Source of the DNA: Saxidomus purpurata | Lineage: Eukaryota; Mollusca; Bivalvia; Venerida; Veneridae | Assembly: GCA_022818135.1 (NCBI GenBank) | Contig: JAFMSR010000002.1 | Span: 51,502,348-51,566,347, forward strand | Direction of reading: 5' to 3' | Length of the DNA stretch: 64,000 bases | Shown here: one piece after another, positions 59,301 through 64,000 of the stretch | Layout of the letters: every line of letters begins with the position of its first letter | Position numbering within the stretch: position 1 is the first letter of the stretch | The notes under the pieces: model-generated | Seen by the model: the letters and a program-made list of their open reading frames with translations, nothing else | Databases searched by the model: none | Told to the model about the DNA's origin: nothing | Translations under genes and position numbers: made by a program

Positions 59301-61573
59301 GCCGGTTTTTATTGGTCGGTTTGAATATAACAATCTGATTCAGCGTTTATCTTTAGTCTCTGGCTTTCGCTTTGAATGCAACGAAGACGCCCCCCGGAAG
59401 CCATGTGTTTATGGTTTTTGGAGATGTTTGCAGTTTAGTTTATACTAATTTATTTTAGCTCGATTGTAAAGAAAGCTTTATATTATCGAGTCACTTTCGA
59501 GTCCGCTTCCTGGAAAAACCAGTACTGGTGTCCTTTGAGGAGGTACAGTTGTGACCCCAGTGGGGCTAGAACCCAAAATCGCCGGGATGAGCGGCAGATT
59601 CCTTAACCTTAACACCACCGCTCCGCAGTTTACGGTTATTTTGATAAGTAAAATGGTTCGCAAAAGTTGTTTCGTAGCCTAGTACAAAATGTAAATGTTA
59701 CCGCACACTGGTAAATGCAAAGCGCAAAATGTTTGGTTGACTTTACACGTAACAAATTGGGATGTGTTCTCCACAAAGCAAAATCAGCCGAGACGTTCCA
59801 TGCTTGATTCTAAGTGATATGTCATCAGTCATGGCGAATACTCGTCAGCCTGTCAGACATGACTGACAGAAATTTGCAGAAAGCACAGGCATCAGACAAA
59901 ATGTACAATGTGGTATGGAACATCTCGGCTTTTGACAACGTCTTTCAGTCTGACAAGTTTACTTTTGTTCTGATAAGTTTCCTAGAGATTCGCAATGGCT
60001 GTGACATACGTTAGTTGTTTAAAGGAAATGTAAGGTGCTAATATAGACTTTGGTTTTGTTTACCGGTCTGCGATTTGAAAATATAGATGATTCTTAAAAC
60101 TTGTCGCCGACCGGTCCTAACATTACTTTTCTACGCTGTGTTTTGCTGTATCCATTTGTTACTTTACTTCTAAGTAATGTTTTTAGCTTTATCCATTTGT
60201 TACTTAACTTTTTCTACGCAGTGTTTTTAGCTTTATCCATTTGTTACTTTACTTTACTACGCAGTGTTTTTAGCTGTTTCCAGTTGTTACTGTGCTTTTC
60301 TCCGCAGTGTTTTAGCTGTATCCATTTGTTACTTTACTTTTCTACTCAGTGTTTTAGCTGTATCCATTTGTAAATTTACTTTTCTACGCAGTGTTTGTAG
60401 CTTTATCCATTTGTTAATTTACTTTTCTACGCAGTGTTTGTAGCTTTATCCATTTGTAAATTTACTTTTCTACGCAGTGTTTTTAGCTTTATCCATTTGT
60501 TACTTTACTTTTCTACGCAGTGTTTTTAGCTGTATCCATTTGTTACTTTACTTTTCTACTCAGTGTTTTAGCTGTATCCATTTGTTACTTTACTTTTTCT
60601 ACGCAGTGTTTTAGCTTTATCCATTTGTTAATTTACTTTTCTACGCAGTGTTTTAGCTGTTTCCAGTTGTTACTATGCTTTTCTACGCAGTGTTTGTAGC
60701 TTTATCCATTTGTTACTTTACTTTTCTACTCAGTGTTTTAGCTGTATCCATTTGTAAATTTACTTTTCTACGCAGTGTTTGTAGCTTTATCCATTTGTTA
60801 ATTTACTTTTCTACTCAGTGTTTTAGCTGTATCCATTTGTAAATTTACTTTTCTACGCAGTGTTTTTAGCTTTATCCATTTGTTACTTTACTTTTCTACG
60901 CAGTGTTTTAGCTGTTTCCAGTTGTTACTATGCTTTTCTACGCAGTGTTTTTAGCTGTATCCATTTGTTACTTTACTTTTCTACTCAGTGTTTGTAGCTG
61001 TATCCATTTGTTAATTTACTTTTCTACTCAGTGTTGTAGCTGTTTCCATTTGTAAATTTACTTTTCTACGCAGTGTTTTATCTGTATTAATTTGTAATTT
61101 ACCTTTCTACGCAGTGTTTTAGCTGTATCCATTTGTTACTTTACTTTTTACGCAGCGTTTTTAGCTTTATCCATTTGTTAATTTACTTTTGTACTCAGTG
61201 CTTTAGCTGTATCCATTTGTAAATTTACTTTTCTATATACGCAGTGTTTTATCTGTATAAATTTGTAATTTACCTTTCTATGTAAAATAGTGAAATTGAA
61301 ACTGAATCTCACTTACTACTTATTACTTATTACTTTTCTACGCAGTTTTTTTTTAGCTTTATCCATTTGTTTCTTTATTGTGTTTTTTTTGCAGGCATCT
61401 TATTTATAATAGCCGTGATTGTGTTTGCAAGCAAACTGGACTTGGGTGATGCCATATCTTACGATTCTGCATTCTATCTGGCGATAGCAGCCGCTGTTGT
61501 CGCGATTTTTACAGCACCAGTAGTTCATAAAGCCAAAAGCTCATCAAGAGACGGATATACAGAACATGTATAA
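56388..61573 (+). CDS. Claudin/PMP22/EMP-superfamily tetraspan membrane protein
   Basis: Exons 56388-56556, 57231-57377 and 61395-61573 join in phase 1 and give 164 residues. There are four TM helices: ~3-25 (VSIFVILCTVIASSVSTA), the exon 2 start (LMILGTLLLGISLLLAYSFA), a helix spanning the exon 2/3 joint (CIFCLISGG + ILFIIAVIVFA), and AFYLAIAAAVVAIFTAP. The first extracellular loop has the family signature W..(x)..GLWELC...VC ('HWVTESEVHEGLWELCG', then VQVCLTF), with the disulphide Cys pair. The short basic tail ends in HV with no typical PDZ motif. Such proteins act in cell junctions or as small membrane organisers; the exact role is unknown. I chose Met 56388 because the upstream in-frame Met (56286) would put 34 mostly polar residues before the first helix. 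The exon 2 donor is weak (GTTTGT). Intron 2 is about 4 kb and full of repeats. Confidence 0.83.
56632..56862 (-). mobile_element. tRNA-derived SINE, family 2, in claudin-like intron 1
   Basis: The minus-strand head is 'gtccgccttcgtgatcgagt' + 'ggttagagtcgctgacgtga'. The body 'ggtaaactgcccgcctgtaa' matches 5527-5752. The (AAC)n tail is missing. Confidence 0.78.
57650..58263. mobile_element. Foldback MITE with ~200-bp inverted arms (claudin-like intron 2)
   Basis: The left end 'tatactcggtaaaaaaagtc' + 'tcgcgacaaggcgtatagtt' mirrors the right end ('caccttgtcgcaaggctttt' ... 'ttaccgagtata'). Pairing continues through 'gaatatctcta', 'cggctgaatgt', 'tcaaatgaaag', 'gtgggatttt' and 'tgacgtaggggt'. 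The TA duplicates fit a Tc1/mariner-type target. Confidence 0.85.
58449..58690. mobile_element. Small foldback element with ~70-bp arms
   Basis: The left arm 'ggtagatacttccgttacat' + 'gaatttcaaaatgatcgagt' mirrors the right arm ('cactcgatcattttgaaatt' + 'catgtaacggaagtatctac'). It is preceded by 'acaagagctgtccctcac', the opening of the long bivalve repeat seen at 49606 and 52222. Confidence 0.8.
58691..59454. other. Intronic, one hairpin
   Basis: 'gactggtttgatttgt' (~59117) and 'acaaatcaaaccagtc' (~59183) form a 16-bp perfect stem with a loop of about 50 bases. Otherwise nothing recognised. Confidence 0.5.
59455..59622 (-). mobile_element. tRNA-derived SINE, family 1 (reverse copy)
   Basis: The mirror of 880-1073: tail 'tttagctcgattgtaaagaa', body 'gaaaaaccagtactggtgtc', head 'gatgagcggcagattcctta' and 'caccaccgctccgc'. 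Confidence 0.82.
59623..60105. other. Intronic, nothing recognised
   Basis: Sequence between the SINE and the minisatellite in claudin-like intron 2, with no features. Confidence 0.45.
60106..61380 (+). repeat. ~43-bp minisatellite with built-in acceptor-like motif
   Basis: The monomer is 'ctttacttttctacgcagtg' + 'tttttagctttatccatttg' + 'tta', about 27 copies with drift. Each monomer has a pyrimidine run followed by CAG. The last, degenerate unit ends only about 15-40 bases before the real exon 3 acceptor (61394). Confidence 0.9.
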
Positions 61574-62180
61574 ATAAATACATTGAACATGGCGGCCATT
61601 TTATGTGACTCCAAGCCTCGTTTTCAGAGCAAAACGTGCTATCAGCTATATAGTATATATACATGTATTACTATCGTTTCGTCGCGGTATATTAATGATT
61701 TAAACTTAGTATATCAATAAGGGTTGTTTCTACTTATTCAACCCCGATTACCCCTCCAATAAACATTCAATGTATTGTGTTATATAATAAAACATTGTGG
61801 AAGTCCAAGGGCTGTACTTCTGCAAAGTCTCAATGAAAATGCACAAAATGTACATATGGCATGTTTATTCTGCATATCTAATATCAGTGCAATCCACATC
61901 GGTTGATAATCTATTGATAAATGTTGAACGTTATTATTACAAAATGTCAAAGCAAGGTTGCACGTACCTGTACTTGAAGTACTGGTATGCAAAAACAAGG
62001 TTGCATGTTCTTAAATATGCCATCACATCCGTTTTATTTTTATCTATTCTCAACATTGTTGAACAAAAATGCATGCCGATATATATGCAAGACAGTTGTC
62101 TGTATGCGACTGTATGCATATGTAACCATGATGAACATGTGCATCACGTGACTTATTAAGAAAACACATTTCGCACTACA
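61574..62180 (+). other. 3' UTR and downstream flank of the claudin-like gene
   Basis: AATAAA overlaps the stop (61573-61578), with further 'aataaa' near 61756 and 61788, so the likely poly(A) sites are here. A 120-codon frame at 61797-62159 has no domain and is treated as chance. Confidence 0.5.
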
Positions 62181-62395
62181 GTCAACCCAGTATTAAAGAC
62201 CACCTCTGAATAAAGACAATAGCTATAAGCTTTCTTCACATTCGAGCTACAATAAATTAGTATAACCTAAGCTAATCCTGCGAATTACGACCAGCAGGCA
62301 AAAATGCTACCCTATTCAGTTAGTGTGGAAACACCTGTGAATAAAGACCATCTGTCAACAAAGACCGATATAGTTAGTGGTCTTTTCTGTATAAT
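62181..62395. mobile_element. Decayed pogo-like element with a SINE tail inside
   Basis: It opens 'tacagtcaacccagtattaa' + 'agaccacctctgaataaaga'. The phrase recurs as 'cacctgtgaataaagaccat' and 'ctgtcaacaaagacc', ending 'agtggtcttttctgt'. A partial family 1 SINE tail (62218-62292) interrupts it. Confidence 0.5.
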
Positions 62396-63465
62396 TATAA
62401 CATCTGAAAACTGTTCGCAATTAAAGTTTTTGTATCAATTTAAGTTTAAAGGTTTATAACTGGAATTTGGCCATGCAATAGATTTGTTTGAAACTTTAAC
62501 ATCTGATCATTTACACTTATTTATGTTCACTTAGCGCTTAATTCAAGTAAGATTTTCACTGGAGGTATTTTTAAAATTTGATTTCCCTATCCTGGTTGCC
62601 CAACCAAGATAGAGTTATTTTATTATAAGTAAAAATGTGATACACATACTTTGACTGCAGAAAGATATAAATATAAGACCTATTATATTATATTTGTGAA
62701 ATATTTGCATTAAATATGATATATTTAGATGGAATTCATTAGAAATTCAAGTTTGAAAAGATATTATTACCTCCCTTTACCTATCTTGGGTGCGCACCCA
62801 AGATAGGTTGAAATAAATTAATTCAGAAGCTACACGTAGGTTTAAAACTTGCATTTTGGTTCAGAATGTTAAGATATTGGTAAATCTATCCAATTCAAAT
62901 GTAAAAGTAGAAATTATATTGAAATAAAAAAGAAATACTCAACGTTTTAAATACTTTCATATTAAAGGGGAGTAATAACAAAATTTCATAAAAGTTAATA
63001 AAATGTAAATTTCTGATAGGGATCTAACTCAATGTAATGGTTTTTTTTGTTCATTAAATTAATCTCTAACAGAATAAACAAAAAGTAAAAATCGTCATAA
63101 AATGTTGCTTAAAAGTAATTGACCACCTTTAAGCATGCATGGTTGTTTTAAATACTAAATAAGTACATTTTGTATAATCATGTGAAGCCAATATGTGTAT
63201 ACTCTAAATTTCTTTTTTATTTGGCTTATTTCAGTAAACGTTTTTTAAAGCCAAACAGGCTTTTTGTTTTGTTACATGTACTTTGTACCTAATTCGGAAA
63301 TAAATTACATTTACATGTATGTTGTACAGAGTTTCTAGTTTTCTAGTTTAATGTCACTAAAAAAAAAGAAGAAAAAAAACCGCATTATTATTGTTGGATT
63401 TTGTTTTGTTTTGATTATCATTTAATCTGCACAGACGAATTTCGGGCACCTGTCGCTTATACAAG
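62396..63465. other. AT-rich, no gene
   Basis: An imperfect direct or inverted motif 'caaccaagatag' / 'cccaagatagg' is seen near 62600 and 62800; nothing else. Confidence 0.4.
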
Positions 63466-63467
63466 AG

Positions 63468-63758
63468 GACCAAGATGGTCCTATATCGCTCACTGGGCTA
63501 CCATTGTCTATAATAAACGTCAACAATAACAGAAAGGGTCAATTTCAAATATTTAAGCTCTGTGCCAAAAAGAGTTTTTAAGTTTTGTCTATATAAGCCT
63601 ATGTTAAATCAGGGTTCTATTTGCACCCGGGGCTCATGATTTGAACAAGCTTGGTAGAGGTCCTTTAGGCACTTCTAAATGCTCAATATCTAAGATCTAG
63701 GTCATACAGTTCTAGACAAAATATTTCCCAAAATAAGCGTTGGTTAAATCGACAGTAC
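63468..63758 (+). mobile_element. Truncated copy of the 9536 repeat family
   Basis: It opens 'gaccaagatggtcctatatc' + 'gctcactgggctacc' like 9549, and contains 'cttggtagaggtcctttagg'. It is cut off at the family 1 SINE fragment. Confidence 0.6.
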
Positions 63759-63868
63759 CAATCTCATATGACACCAGTACTGGTTTTTCCAGGAAGCGGA
63801 CTCGAGAGTGACTTGATAAGCTACAAGCTTTCTTCACAATCGAGCTAAAATAAATAAGTATAAACTAA
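63759..63868 (+). mobile_element. SINE family 1, 3' half
   Basis: 'catatgacaccagtactggt' to 'gagctaaaataaataagtat' matches positions ~963-1065 of the full copy. The tRNA head is absent. Confidence 0.8.
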
Positions 63869-64000
63869 AAATAAACACACCAGAACGAAATGGCAGAAAT
63901 CAGCCATCATATCTGGGCACTGATTAAACCAGGAAGCAAATTCTACAAACTCGGTTAGAGTAAATATTAGGGGGTGTTTTAAATATTGTAGATACGTCGC

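Noticed and set aside
60101..60373. Hydrophobic repeat protein in the 60-61 kb array
   Set aside because: A minisatellite translation inside an intron, with many frame changes along the array.
60106..61380. CRISPR-like array
   Set aside because: Eukaryotic context; the units are continuous tandem copies without unique spacers.
61797..62159. 120-codon open frame after the claudin-like gene
   Set aside because: It lies in the probable 3' UTR and flank, with odd composition and no domain.

Overview
The window looks like a piece of a bivalve mollusc nuclear genome. It is AT-rich, its genes are split by introns, and most of the DNA is non-coding repeats of kinds familiar from bivalves: tRNA-derived SINEs, foldback MITEs, pogo/Tigger-like ends, and long composite repeats such as those opening 'aagagctgt..aggacag' or carrying 'cggacgccggacg'. 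Assignment to bivalves rests on repeat style and gene content, not on a database match. Nothing prokaryotic is present.

Layout. (1) 1.27-2.67 kb, + strand: the last two visible exons of a membrane-anchored proprotein convertase (end of the P domain, a duplicated Cys linker, a TM helix and a short tail). (2) 3.6-5.35 kb and 13.76-16.09 kb, - strand: two intact paralogues of a secreted three-exon protein (signal peptide + PAN/apple-like domain, EB/EGF-like module, second PAN/apple-like domain). (3) 19.3-20.7 kb, - strand: a two-exon GT32-type Golgi glycosyltransferase. (4) 28.67-36.16 kb: a second copy of the 12.0-16.2 kb segment. It carries a dead third PAN-EB paralogue that has lost its third exon and was hit by a roughly 4.55 kb transposon (30.3-34.9 kb). 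(5) 36-45 kb: repeats, including a ~63 bp minisatellite within a large inverted repeat. (6) 45.0-47.0 kb, - strand: a Mab-21/cGAS-fold protein whose frame is broken once. (7) 47-56 kb: nested repeats. (8) 56.39-61.57 kb, + strand: a three-exon claudin/PMP22-type tetraspan gene whose second intron holds two foldback elements, a SINE and a ~43 bp minisatellite running almost up to the last acceptor.

The genes do not form an operon or an obvious pathway. The clearest functional theme is the tandem family of small secreted Cys-rich PAN-EB-PAN proteins: all same strand, EB exon nearly frozen, flanking domains diverged, and one copy decaying.

The most unusual mobile DNA is the 30.3-34.9 kb element. 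Two 478-bp near-identical direct repeats, each bounded by 12-bp inverted repeats, enclose a decayed Mutator-like DDE transposase (+) and an intact HNH-type zinc-loop endonuclease ORF (-). The paralogous segment at 14.9 kb gives its empty site. Two homopolymer patches (7.87-8.41 kb, 38.92-39.08 kb) look like sequencing or assembly damage and call for caution about single-base frameshifts.
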